A DNA stretch of 6,015 nucleotides from Desulfobacteraceae bacterium UBA5623 (GCA_002424495.1 DIKH01000349.1:1-6015); one strand, 5' to 3'; counted from the stretch's first letter, positions 1 through 5,792 are shown. Numbers and translations are program-made. Notes: a model not told the origin generated them from the letters alone.

Positions 1-2
1 CC

Positions 3-125
3 AGTGGCTTATGCCTTCGAGTTAAATCGGTGGATTTCCGGGCGCGCCGTGCAAGCCGGATTGAACGCGGCAGTGAAGAATTGCTAGCAGAGGTGCTTGC
101 AATTCTTGATGTTTGCATCTACTAA
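3..125 (+). CDS. C-terminal end of a MazF/PemK-family endoribonuclease toxin (partial, 5' end outside window)
   Basis: The frame entering at the left edge encodes 40 residues before TAA. It contains V-K-S-V-D-F-R-A-R-R-A followed by a helix ending E-E-L-L-A-E-V-L-A-I-L-D-V. This aligns without gaps to the end of E. coli MazF (V-K-S-I-A-W-R-A-R-G-A, then E-E-L-Q-L-I-K-A-K-I-N-V-L-I), as I recall that sequence. MazF proteins are about 110 residues long, cut mRNA at short sites and are held in check by an antitoxin encoded just upstream, which would lie outside the window. The few residues before V-K-S fit the family poorly in this frame. Frame 1 (positions 4-21) encodes V-A-Y-A-F-E, closer to the V-A-L-A-D-Q of MazF, so a one-base frameshift near position 20 is possible. 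The family call is fairly sure; whether the gene is intact cannot be told. Confidence 0.62.
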   Translation, partial: SGLCLRVKSVDFRARRASRIERGSEELLAEVLAILDVCIY

Positions 126-209
126 AAGGCCGACCAGTCGCTGCATCCAGTCGGAGGGAAATGACACCCGCCTATTGGCTGAAATTTCCTTACCATTCCA
201 GGTCAGAAA

Positions 210-233
210 GGGGTCGAAGGCAGATTTGACCCC
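210..233. repeat. GGGGTC...GACCCC hairpin between convergent genes
   Basis: Arms 210-218 and 225-233 pair over nine positions (one G-T) around a six-base loop. The element lies in the 158-bp gap between the toxin tail (ends 125) and the ATPase gene (ends 284, - strand), so both transcripts would run into it. There is no long T-run on either side, so a classical intrinsic terminator is not supported. The GGGGTCAAA...GACCCC form resembles REP-like palindromes scattered in many proteobacterial genomes; that link is an inference. No gene is seen in the rest of 126-283. Confidence 0.5.
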
Positions 234-283
234 CTAATATTCCTTCACGGTTGTCACATACTCACTTGCTATATTGCGCTCGC

Positions 284-1534
284 TCATATCATATCTACAC
301 CCCTGTCCCAGGGAACGGCTTGGCAATCTCTTAGAGATATGGGCTCTGATATATTGGCTACAATAACGCCTCCTGTAGTGGAATTTCCAGGCAAAGCCTT
401 CCACTTGCTCAGGCCTTCTGCATGCTTGGGATACAGTGTTGACGTGGCCTTGATCTCCATGGGAAAAAGGGCCGCATTCCTATCTACAATGAGGTCTATT
501 TCTATACCGCTCTTTGAACGCCAATAATACAGATCCGGTCTTTCTCCACGATGATAGAAGGCCTTAATCCACTCAGTTACGACCATGGTTTCAAAAAGCG
601 GCCCGATCATCGGGCCTTGTAACGCGGCCTCGCTCCCATGAAGTCCCAAAAGAAATGTTGCAAGCCCTGTATCCATAAAATATAGCTTAGGGCTTTTAAC
701 GATACGCTTGCCCAGGTTGTTGAAGTGGGGCGGAAGAAGATGTATTTGATAGCTCGCCTCAAGCACGCTTAACCATTTTTTTATGGTCGGCACACTCATC
801 CCTATATCTCTTGAAAACTCTGACATGTTGAGAATCTGCCCTGTTCGTGCTGCGCATAGTCTCAAAAAGCGATTAAAGGTATTCAGATCCCCAATATTCA
901 CGGCCTGACGAACATCTCTTTCCAGGTAAGTCTGAATATAGCTTGCACGCCACAACTTCCGGTCAACATCCCTGTTCAGACGGATTTCAGGATACGCCCC
1001 TCGAAGCAGCCAATCATCAAGCTCAAGAGGGGCGCTTCTGGCCGGTGCTGGTTCCAATTCCCGTAAGTCCTGTTTTTGAAAGGCCCTTTCAATAATATGA
1101 TCAATCCTTAAAAGTTTGTCCCCTAAACCATGACTTTCACCTATGGAGAATGGAAGCAGGGTTAAGACCGCAACCCTGCCGGACAAAGATTGACTTACGC
1201 CTTGCATGAGGGCAAAGTTTTGCGAACCGGACAAGAGCCACTGGCCAGGTTTGCGATCTTCATCAATAGCTGATTTTATATAATGCAGTAGTTCGGGGAC
1301 ATATTGTATTTCATCGAGAATCAATGGAGGTGGATTTGCCTTGAGAAATCCTATGGGATCTTCCTGGACCCTGGCCCGCACATCCGGATTTTCAAGAGAG
1401 ACAAATAAATGGGTTTGGGCAAACCTTTCCTTGAGGAGAGTGGTCTTACCGGACTGCCTTGGTCCGGTAACCAGTACAGAGGGGAAGGTTTTTATGGCCT
1501 GCAGGATTGTATGTTCCAGGGTTCGAGGCAGCAT
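284..1534 (-). CDS. AAA_14 / DUF4143 family ATPase
   Basis: This is a complete 416-residue protein with the standard family layout. The N-terminal AAA domain has Walker A G-P-R-Q-S-G-K-T-T (24-32), Walker B L-I-L-D-E-I-Q (71-77), a sensor-like S-G-S-Q-N (102-106) and the S-G-R of the family at 118-120. A winged-helix-like middle section (about 212-262) leads into the DUF4143 C-terminal domain. That domain carries E315, the I-E-I-D segment (D347) and M-E-I-K (E360, K362), spaced like a PD-(D/E)xK nuclease fold. Members are common, often in accessory regions, and their cellular role is not established. The ATG at 1534 has no clear Shine-Dalgarno, but the first residues match the usual family start, with R-x-L-E about 20 residues before Walker A. 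It is divergent from the helicase gene and convergent with the toxin tail. No disruption is seen. Confidence 0.93.
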   Translation of the reverse strand: MLPRTLEHTILQAIKTFPSVLVTGPRQSGKTTLLKERFAQTHLFVSLENPDVRARVQEDPIGFLKANPPPLILDEIQYVPELLHYIKSAIDEDRKPGQWLLSGSQNFALMQGVSQSLSGRVAVLTLLPFSIGESHGLGDKLLRIDHIIERAFQKQDLRELEPAPARSAPLELDDWLLRGAYPEIRLNRDVDRKLWRASYIQTYLERDVRQAVNIGDLNTFNRFLRLCAARTGQILNMSEFSRDIGMSVPTIKKWLSVLEASYQIHLLPPHFNNLGKRIVKSPKLYFMDTGLATFLLGLHGSEAALQGPMIGPLFETMVVTEWIKAFYHRGERPDLYYWRSKSGIEIDLIVDRNAALFPMEIKATSTLYPKHAEGLSKWKALPGNSTTGGVIVANISEPISLRDCQAVPWDRGVDMI

Positions 1535-1553
1535 GATGTCATTTCATAACACG

Positions 1554-1584
1554 GCCAAATTTAAAATACAATATTAAATTTGGC
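1554..1584. promoter_or_regulatory. Perfect 11-bp-arm inverted repeat, candidate operator
   Basis: Arms 1554-1564 (GCCAAATTTAA) and 1574-1584 (TTAAATTTGGC) are exact reverse complements around a 9-bp centre. A second outer pair, TGATGTC (1534-1540) and GACATCA (1586-1592), encloses it. The palindrome starts 20 bp before the ATPase ATG, inside the 124-bp divergent spacer, and covers the stretch where a - strand promoter would lie. On that strand TTGATG is followed by AT-rich -10-like hexamers within the palindrome, but no pair is convincing. A repressor or autoregulatory site for the ATPase gene is the simplest reading. It lies 40 bp from the helicase -35 and could influence both genes. An mRNA leader hairpin is an alternative. 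Confidence 0.6.
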
Positions 1585-1623
1585 TGACATCAACGTGGGC
1601 ATGCATCTATTGCTTCTTCCCCA

Positions 1624-1652
1624 TTGACTGACTCTGCCCCTGAAACTATATT
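1624..1652 (+). promoter_or_regulatory. Sigma70-like promoter for the helicase-NUDIX operon
   Basis: TTGACT (1624-1629, five of six matches to TTGACA) is followed after exactly 17 bp by TATATT (1647-1652, five of six matches to TATAAT). The expected start of transcription, about seven bases after the -10, falls at or next to position 1659, which is the A of the helicase ATG. Initiation there would give a leaderless mRNA. Confidence 0.55.
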
Positions 1653-1658
1653 GGCCGC

Positions 1659-3629
1659 ATGCCTGAAACCCCAATGACAATTGAAGGGATACTTGGTCCG
1701 GGTGGCCTGCTCGCAAGTGCCCTTGATGGCTTTGAGTTCCGCCCTTCCCAGTTGCAGATGGCCAATCTTATCCTGGAATCCATTGACCAGAAAACCACTG
1801 CGATAATCGAGGCGGGCACTGGCACTGGAAAGACCTTCGGCTATCTTGTCCCCATTATCCTGAGTGGCAAAAAGACAGTCATCTCCACCGGTACGAAAAA
1901 TCTGCAGGAACAGATTTTTTATAAGGATATCCCCCTGCTTGCTGCATCAACAGGCCTCAATATTGATGCGATGATCATGAAGGGCAGGAGAAATTACCTC
2001 TGCCTCCACAAGTATCATCAGTTTTTTTCACAGGCATCCCTTTTTAATACAGGCCCTGCGGAGGCAAAAAAAAGGCTGGAGAAGTGGCTCGAAAAGACAG
2101 CTTTTGCCGATCGGGCGGAAATCCCCTGGATGGCCGATGACGACCCCCTGTGGGACGCGCTGTCTTCTCCGTCAGACCAGTGTCTGGGGCCGGAGTGTAT
2201 GTTTGTTTCTGACTGTTATCTGGGCAGACTTCGCGGCAAGGCTGCCAGGACCAGGATTATCATTGTAAACCATCACCTGTTTTTTTCTGACCTTAAGGTA
2301 AGACAATCAGGTTTTGGTGAGATCATCCCACGTTTTCAGGTGTTGTTGTTTGATGAGGCCCACGATATTGAAGAGATCGGCACTTCTTATCTGGGAGAGC
2401 GCCTGAGCACAAACCAACTGTCGGAGTTGACCTCTGATCTGGAAAAACGGACAAAGGGTTTTCATGATCTGTCAGAAGGCAATTTGAAGATGCAACTAAA
2501 CAACATCAAGTCTGCAACAGAGCAGTTAAAGGCCCTTTTTGATGAAAGGACGGACAAAGGCATACTTGATAATGAGATGCTCTTCGCCATCAGCAATGGC
2601 CCTGCAAGGCAGATCAGCCGCGGGCTGAAATCCCTGTTTGAAAAGGCGCAAACGGCGGCAGACGATTCCTGTTCCGAAGCCAATAAGGCACATGATACAT
2701 CTTCCTTATATGTATTAGCTGTCAGGGCGGCGGAAATTGACCGCCTGCTGGATCAAATCCTGTCGAAGAGGGAAGCCGGCTGGCTTAACTGGTATGAGAA
2801 GCGAAAGAAGACCCTGGTGCTCCATGCTTCGCCACTTAATATCTCTGAAAAAATGAATGAGATGCTCTACCAAAAGGTGCAGTCAATCGCCTTTACATCG
2901 GCCACCCTTTCCACAAACGGTAATTTCGATTATATACGCTCCCGTCTGGACCTGCCCACGGATGCCCTTGAGGGTATATTTCCCTCACATTTTGATTTCA
3001 AAACCCAGGCACTGCTGTATGTCCCCCGTGATTTATCTCCTCCGGGTGAGCCTGGTTTCGGTCCCGAAATCGCCCAAAGGATATTTGAGATCGTAAAGAT
3101 TACACAAGGCAGGGCGCTTATACTGTTTACCAGTTATCGCAACCTTAACCTTGTATGGAACATCTTGAAGGACAGTGTACCTTACACTATATTAAAGCAG
3201 GGCGACTCTCCAAGATCAGTGTTGCTCAATTCATTCAGGGATGATGTCCATTCTATTCTCCTTGGCACCGCCTCCTTCTGGCAGGGTGTTGATGTGCCAG
3301 GGGAGTCACTCAGTTGTCTGATCATAGATAAATTGCCTTTTGATTCGCCTGGGGATCCGCTTATCGCCGCCAAGATTGAGGCCATACGAGGGCAGGGGGG
3401 GAATCCCTTTATTGAATACCAGGTGCCCTCAGCGATTATTTCACTCAAGCAGGGAATGGGAAGGCTGATAAGAAAGCGCACGGACAGGGGTGTGCTGGCA
3501 GTCCTTGATAACAGGATTATCAAGAGCAGGTATGGCAGGCTATTTTTGAACAGCTTGCCAAAAATTCCGATCAGTCATCAGTTGTCGGATATCACCGGTT
3601 TTTTTGAAGACATGAAAGGAGAGGCCTAA
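1659..3629 (+). CDS. dinG: DinG/YoaA-type ATP-dependent DNA helicase with iron-sulfur domain (XPD-like)
   Basis: This 656-residue superfamily 2 helicase is predicted to unwind DNA 5' to 3' in replication or damage processing. Motifs run in order: Walker A E-A-G-T-G-T-G-K-T (51-59); motif Ia around 73-83; four cysteines C115, C175, C180, C186 placed as the 4Fe-4S ligands of the XPD/DinG group; V-N-H-H (203-206); the DEAH box (232-235); T-S-A-T (413-416); G-T-A-S-F-W-Q-G-V-D (536-545); and motif VI Q-G-M-G-R-L-I-R-K (598-606). No N-terminal exonuclease domain is present, so it resembles E. coli-type DinG/YoaA rather than the exonuclease-fused Gram-positive form. The start is uncertain. ATG 1659 has no Shine-Dalgarno and coincides with the predicted transcription start; ATG 1674 (M6) also lacks one and gives M-T-I-E, a plausible family start. 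The gene is intact and its stop abuts the NUDIX ATG. Confidence 0.95.
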   Translation: MPETPMTIEGILGPGGLLASALDGFEFRPSQLQMANLILESIDQKTTAIIEAGTGTGKTFGYLVPIILSGKKTVISTGTKNLQEQIFYKDIPLLAASTGLNIDAMIMKGRRNYLCLHKYHQFFSQASLFNTGPAEAKKRLEKWLEKTAFADRAEIPWMADDDPLWDALSSPSDQCLGPECMFVSDCYLGRLRGKAARTRIIIVNHHLFFSDLKVRQSGFGEIIPRFQVLLFDEAHDIEEIGTSYLGERLSTNQLSELTSDLEKRTKGFHDLSEGNLKMQLNNIKSATEQLKALFDERTDKGILDNEMLFAISNGPARQISRGLKSLFEKAQTAADDSCSEANKAHDTSSLYVLAVRAAEIDRLLDQILSKREAGWLNWYEKRKKTLVLHASPLNISEKMNEMLYQKVQSIAFTSATLSTNGNFDYIRSRLDLPTDALEGIFPSHFDFKTQALLYVPRDLSPPGEPGFGPEIAQRIFEIVKITQGRALILFTSYRNLNLVWNILKDSVPYTILKQGDSPRSVLLNSFRDDVHSILLGTASFWQGVDVPGESLSCLIIDKLPFDSPGDPLIAAKIEAIRGQGGNPFIEYQVPSAIISLKQGMGRLIRKRTDRGVLAVLDNRIIKSRYGRLFLNSLPKIPISHQLSDITGFFEDMKGEA

Positions 3630-4190
3630 ATGGTTGCAAGACCCTGGGAGGTTATTTCCAGTGAACAGGAAAAATTATATGGCATTTTTAGTCTCAGAAC
3701 AGACAGGGCTCGTTCGCCACGAACAGGATTGGAGCATGACTTTTACATCCTGGAATCTACGGAATGGGTTAATATCATACCCATTACCCCGGAAAATGAG
3801 ATCGTTCTGATCCGGCAGTACCGCCACGGCATTAGAGCCGTGACCCTTGAGATCCCCGGAGGGCTTGTAGAAGACGGGGCAACGCCTGAGGATACGGCCA
3901 TAAATGAGCTGCGGGAGGAGACCGGATATCAGGCAAGGCAGATGATTCCCCTGGGAAGCGTACTTGCAAATCCTGCAATACAAAACAATCGCTGTCACAC
4001 GTTCCTTGCCAAAGACGTTTTTCTGGCCGGCAGGCAAGATCTGGATGACAAGGAAGATATTGAGGTACTGCTTCGTCCCCTTTCAGAGATACCCGGTCTT
4101 ATCCGGGAAGGAGAGATAAACCATTCATTAATCCTGGCGGCTTTTCTCCGGTATTTCATGGAATATAATGGCGGACGACATTGGGGTTAA
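3630..4190 (+). CDS. NUDIX hydrolase, ADP-ribose pyrophosphatase type
   Basis: This 186-residue protein is expected to split a nucleoside diphosphate linked to X, most likely ADP-ribose into AMP and ribose-5-phosphate. The NUDIX box spans 78-100. The metal-binding glutamates E93, E96 and E97 and G99 are kept, but two consensus positions differ: A84 replaces the Glu of G-x5-E, and N92 replaces the Arg of R-E-U-x-E-E. I-R-Q-Y-R (61-65) and a proline 16 residues after the box glycine (P115) are features of the ADP-ribose pyrophosphatase subgroup. The N-P-A-x-x-N-N-R-C-H-T-F-L-A stretch (114-127) resembles NUDIX proteins I associate with this bacterial group. The ATG immediately follows the helicase TAA (3627-3629), and AGGAG at 3617-3621, eight bases upstream, lies inside the helicase end, so translation is probably coupled. 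The exact substrate is not proven. Confidence 0.9.
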   Translation: MVARPWEVISSEQEKLYGIFSLRTDRARSPRTGLEHDFYILESTEWVNIIPITPENEIVLIRQYRHGIRAVTLEIPGGLVEDGATPEDTAINELREETGYQARQMIPLGSVLANPAIQNNRCHTFLAKDVFLAGRQDLDDKEDIEVLLRPLSEIPGLIREGEINHSLILAAFLRYFMEYNGGRHWG

Positions 4191-4206
4191 AAAAGTGATA
4201 CCCCAA
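4181..4206. repeat. Inverted repeat at the NUDIX gene end
   Basis: TTGGGGT (4181-4187) and ACCCCAA (4200-4206) pair perfectly around a 12-base loop. The first arm overlaps the last NUDIX codons and its stop. The element lies between convergent genes (NUDIX ends 4190, - strand gene ends 4245). A-runs rather than T-runs follow it on the + strand, so it is not a canonical intrinsic terminator. It could still halt RNA polymerase or protect mRNA ends. Confidence 0.4.
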
Positions 4207-4244
4207 AAAAATGGATGGAAATGGTGAGTTGATTGGGTTGATTG

Positions 4245-4481
4245 CTAAGTTCCTGCTGCAACAAGGGCTTCGTCATGAGGCGGATTATACTTGCGCCTTG
4301 CGGCTGCCAGATTATCAAAGCACCAGTCGCAGATACCGCCTGTGATATCCTCAATCGGCGGGTTAAGCAATATTCGAATGGCACAGGAGTTAAAATGCCG
4401 GCAACTGTTACATTCCCATTTTATCCCATCGAATCCATGACAGCCGAAGATGTGTTTACAATGTATGCATAGCCTGATCAT
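4245..4481 (-). CDS. Small 8-cysteine, probably zinc-binding protein of unknown function
   Basis: I do not recognise a named gene. The 78-residue product has eight cysteines: C5-x2-C8, C14, C24-x2-C27, C33 and C51-x2-C54. The outer pairs (5/8 and 51/54, the latter in D-I-T-G-G-I-C-D-W-C) look like one zinc ribbon of the C-x2-C...T-[HG]-G-I-C-x2-C type found in small proteins of Desulfobacterota. C14, H15, C24, C27 and C33 form a second ligand group nested between them. The frame is open up to a TTG at 4511, but ATG 4481 is preferred because GGGAGA lies seven bases before it. A cysteine pattern this regular is unlikely in a chance frame, and overlapping frames on both strands show nothing comparable. 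The gene converges with the NUDIX gene and diverges from the lipoprotein. The role is unknown; metal or nucleic-acid binding is an inference. Confidence 0.72.
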   Translation of the reverse strand: MIRLCIHCKHIFGCHGFDGIKWECNSCRHFNSCAIRILLNPPIEDITGGICDWCFDNLAAARRKYNPPHDEALVAAGT

Positions 4482-4488
4482 TTTCTGT

Positions 4489-4494
4489 TCTCCC
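4489..4494 (-). promoter_or_regulatory. Ribosome binding site fixing the start of the Cys-rich gene
   Basis: On the - strand GGGAGA lies seven bases before ATG 4481. The upstream TTG at 4511 has no comparable site, so the shorter 78-residue product is preferred. Confidence 0.6.
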
Positions 4495-4583
4495 GATAAA
4501 TTAAGGTACAATGGTCATGCCCAAACTGGGAGAGGATTAGCTGCACGCCCTGCTTTACCTATCGGCAAAATTGGTTCAAACTT

Positions 4584-4597
4584 TATCAGGCCTGATA
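4584..4597. promoter_or_regulatory. 14-bp perfect palindrome, possible operator
   Basis: TATCAGG and CCTGATA abut with no spacer, giving an exact twofold-symmetric site. It lies about 100 bp upstream of the Cys-rich gene start and about 185 bp upstream of the lipoprotein start. A dimeric regulator site is possible; nothing else in the sequence identifies the regulator. Confidence 0.3.
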
Positions 4598-4732
4598 CTC
4601 TATCTGATCCTTTGAGCTGATTTCTAACAGCCTACTTGGTAAATGATCAGCACAAGATCAAGACCGGCGTTCATTTTCCTTGCTTCTATCAGAGGAAAAT
4701 ATTAATTAAGTACAATTTTTGAGTAAAGTTAA

Positions 4733-4763
4733 TGACACCCGCTCTTCATTTAACCGGGTGTTA
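4733..4763 (+). promoter_or_regulatory. Hairpin just upstream of the lipoprotein ribosome binding site
   Basis: ACACCCG (4735-4741) and CGGGTGT (4755-4761) pair perfectly around a 13-base loop. A G-T and a T-A pair extend the stem outward. The stem ends four bases before the AGGGAGG ribosome site. It could act in the 5' leader as a stability or translation element. Its left arm is part of a 12-base sequence, AATGACACCCGC, that also occurs at 160-171. Confidence 0.45.
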
Positions 4764-4767
4764 CAAT

Positions 4768-4774
4768 AGGGAGG
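4768..4774 (+). promoter_or_regulatory. Strong ribosome binding site fixing the lipoprotein start
   Basis: AGGGAGG lies seven bases before ATG 4782 but only one base before ATG 4776. The second ATG is therefore the likely start. Confidence 0.7.
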
Positions 4775-4781
4775 AATGATC

Positions 4782-5456
4782 ATGGTGCATAAAACAAGAG
4801 ATATCAGAGGATTCAGGATGCTGGTTCATCTGCTATGGTTCAGTGTGATGTCCTTTTGCCTGGTCTCATGTGGCCACGCTCCCTTTTACCCGGTCAGTCT
4901 GCATTATGTGCCTCAGCAGGATATCTCGGATAATGATATAGCTCCAGTCAATGCGGTCTTTGCCGTTGCAGATTTTCAGGACAACAGGTCTCTGGCAAAC
5001 AAGGCCGTGGTCGGTAAAAGGTTGATGTCATCAGGCGGTGAAATTGACGTTACCTGTCAATTCGAGGACACTAACCGCGCGGTTGTATCTGCCATAAAGG
5101 AATATTTAAAGCGGTTGGGCTACACTGTGGGAACTGATATCGCCAACTGGGATCTCAATGTTGATTCTCTTTCACCTGACTGTGGGGAATTCGTGATTGG
5201 CGGTTCAATAGAGGAACTTCAGATTATATGCCGAAGCGGTCTCTTCAGCGAGCAATATGAGGCCAGGGTAAGGATGAGCATTGTATGCGGAGATGTCCGG
5301 CAAAAAAGAATTCTGTACAGATCAACCATTGAAGGCTCATCACAGTTAAAGCATATAAGCTTTTCAGAAGACAGAGTACAGCAGGAACTCAATAATGCCC
5401 TATCAGCTGTCGTAGAGAAGATACTCGATCTTGAGATGATCAACCAGGCCCTCTAG
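4782..5456 (+). CDS. Outer-membrane-type lipoprotein, YajG-like, function unknown
   Basis: From ATG 4782 the product has 224 residues. It carries a lipoprotein signal peptide: basic N-region (K4, R6, R9, R12), hydrophobic core about 14-26 and lipobox L-V-S-C with the lipidated cysteine at 30. The +2 residue is Gly, not Asp, which in Gram-negatives favours sorting to the outer membrane. The mature part (about 195 residues) has an early V-A-D-F-Q-D-N-R-S segment, a middle A-I-K-E-Y-L-K-R-L-G-Y helix and a C-terminal amphipathic helix rich in V, L and E. This layout resembles YajG-type or related small periplasmic-facing lipoproteins, but I see no decisive motif, so the subfamily is tentative. 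In-frame ATG 4776 is one base from the ribosome site and less likely. The gene stands alone, with a leader hairpin before it and a terminator-like structure over its stop. Confidence 0.85.
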   Translation: MVHKTRDIRGFRMLVHLLWFSVMSFCLVSCGHAPFYPVSLHYVPQQDISDNDIAPVNAVFAVADFQDNRSLANKAVVGKRLMSSGGEIDVTCQFEDTNRAVVSAIKEYLKRLGYTVGTDIANWDLNVDSLSPDCGEFVIGGSIEELQIICRSGLFSEQYEARVRMSIVCGDVRQKRILYRSTIEGSSQLKHISFSEDRVQQELNNALSAVVEKILDLEMINQAL

Positions 5457-5480
5457 GGGGCTGAAAAAATTTTGGTTGAT
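5439..5480 (+). terminator. Candidate terminator overlapping the lipoprotein stop
   Basis: ATCAACCA (5439-5446) and TGGTTGAT (5473-5480) are exact reverse complements. Inside them GCCC (5448-5451) pairs with GGGC (5458-5461) around a six-base loop, giving a two-part stem with an A/T-rich internal bulge. A T-rich but interrupted tract (5481-5499) follows. The 5' arm lies in the last codons of the lipoprotein gene. It is a plausible but imperfect intrinsic terminator. Confidence 0.45.
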
Positions 5481-5546
5481 TCTGTCTCATTTTGTTGTTA
5501 CAAAGGGGTCGTTAGAAATTTTTAATATCTTTTTTGTGGGTTAGAA

Positions 5547-5792
5547 ATGAAAATTGGAACGATTGAGAAGAAGGTTGTAATTCCCGAGGTGCATTCAAAG
5601 GTAAAATACCCCTGGTCTGAAATGAACGTTGGGGATTCAGTATTCATTGCTGCGGAGAACGAAGAGAATCTCTATAATCTAAAGCGGGTGGTTGGCCCCG
5701 CCGCACGCTACTATGGTGACAAGACAGGAAAGAAGTTCAAGACACTGCTTGACCGTGACGAAAACGGCGTCAGAGTCTGGCGGACAGAATAG
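5547..5792 (+). CDS. Small 81-residue protein, resembles phage-type DUF7303-like proteins
   Basis: The product is 81 residues and strongly charged. It has K-Y-P-W-S-E-M-N-V-G-D-S-V-F (20-33), a central A-A-R-Y-Y-G-D-K-T-G-K-K-F (52-64) and ends G-V-R-V-W-R-T-E (74-81). The order Y-P-[WF]-x-x-M-x-V-G-D-S, then an A-x-R-Y-G-K-K-x-G-K-K-F helix, then G-V-R-V-W-R matches small proteins I recall from phages and mobile elements, now grouped as DUF7303. The family name is from memory and unproven, and no biochemical role is known to me. The lysine-rich centre would suit nucleic-acid contact, which is a guess. ATG 5547 has only a weak GTGGG ribosome site six bases upstream (5536-5540). A GTTAGAAAT repeat (5511-5519 and 5540-5548) overlaps the start. 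No recognisable phage genes flank it in the window. Confidence 0.72.
   Translation: MKIGTIEKKVVIPEVHSKVKYPWSEMNVGDSVFIAAENEENLYNLKRVVGPAARYYGDKTGKKFKTLLDRDENGVRVWRTE

Larger units (their letters stand above)
4482..4781. other. 300-bp divergent intergenic region
   Basis: This stretch separates the - strand Cys-rich gene from the + strand lipoprotein and should hold both promoters. It contains a 14-bp palindrome (4584-4597), an AT-rich block (4698-4720) with a TACAAT -10-like hexamer at 4711-4716 but no matching -35, and a hairpin next to the lipoprotein ribosome site. No credible gene, tRNA or transposon end is seen. Confidence 0.5.

Noticed and set aside
3182..3523. 113-codon - strand frame inside the helicase gene
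   Set aside because: It lies wholly within the conserved helicase C-terminal motifs and reads as an antisense shadow.
3675..4037. 120-codon - strand frame inside the NUDIX gene
   Set aside because: It is antisense to the NUDIX box and has no domain features of its own.
4187..4384. 65-codon - strand open frame overlapping the NUDIX end and the Cys-rich gene
   Set aside because: It has no recognisable domain or ribosome site and overlaps better supported genes in another frame.
4242..4472. 76-codon + strand open frame opposite the Cys-rich gene
   Set aside because: Its start has no ribosome site and it lies almost entirely within the - strand gene, whose regular cysteine pattern and SD-led ATG make that strand the coding one.
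4541..4615. Short hydrophobic frame (CTG start, about 24 residues) in the intergenic region
   Set aside because: It has no ATG or GTG start and no ribosome site, and is short enough to be chance.
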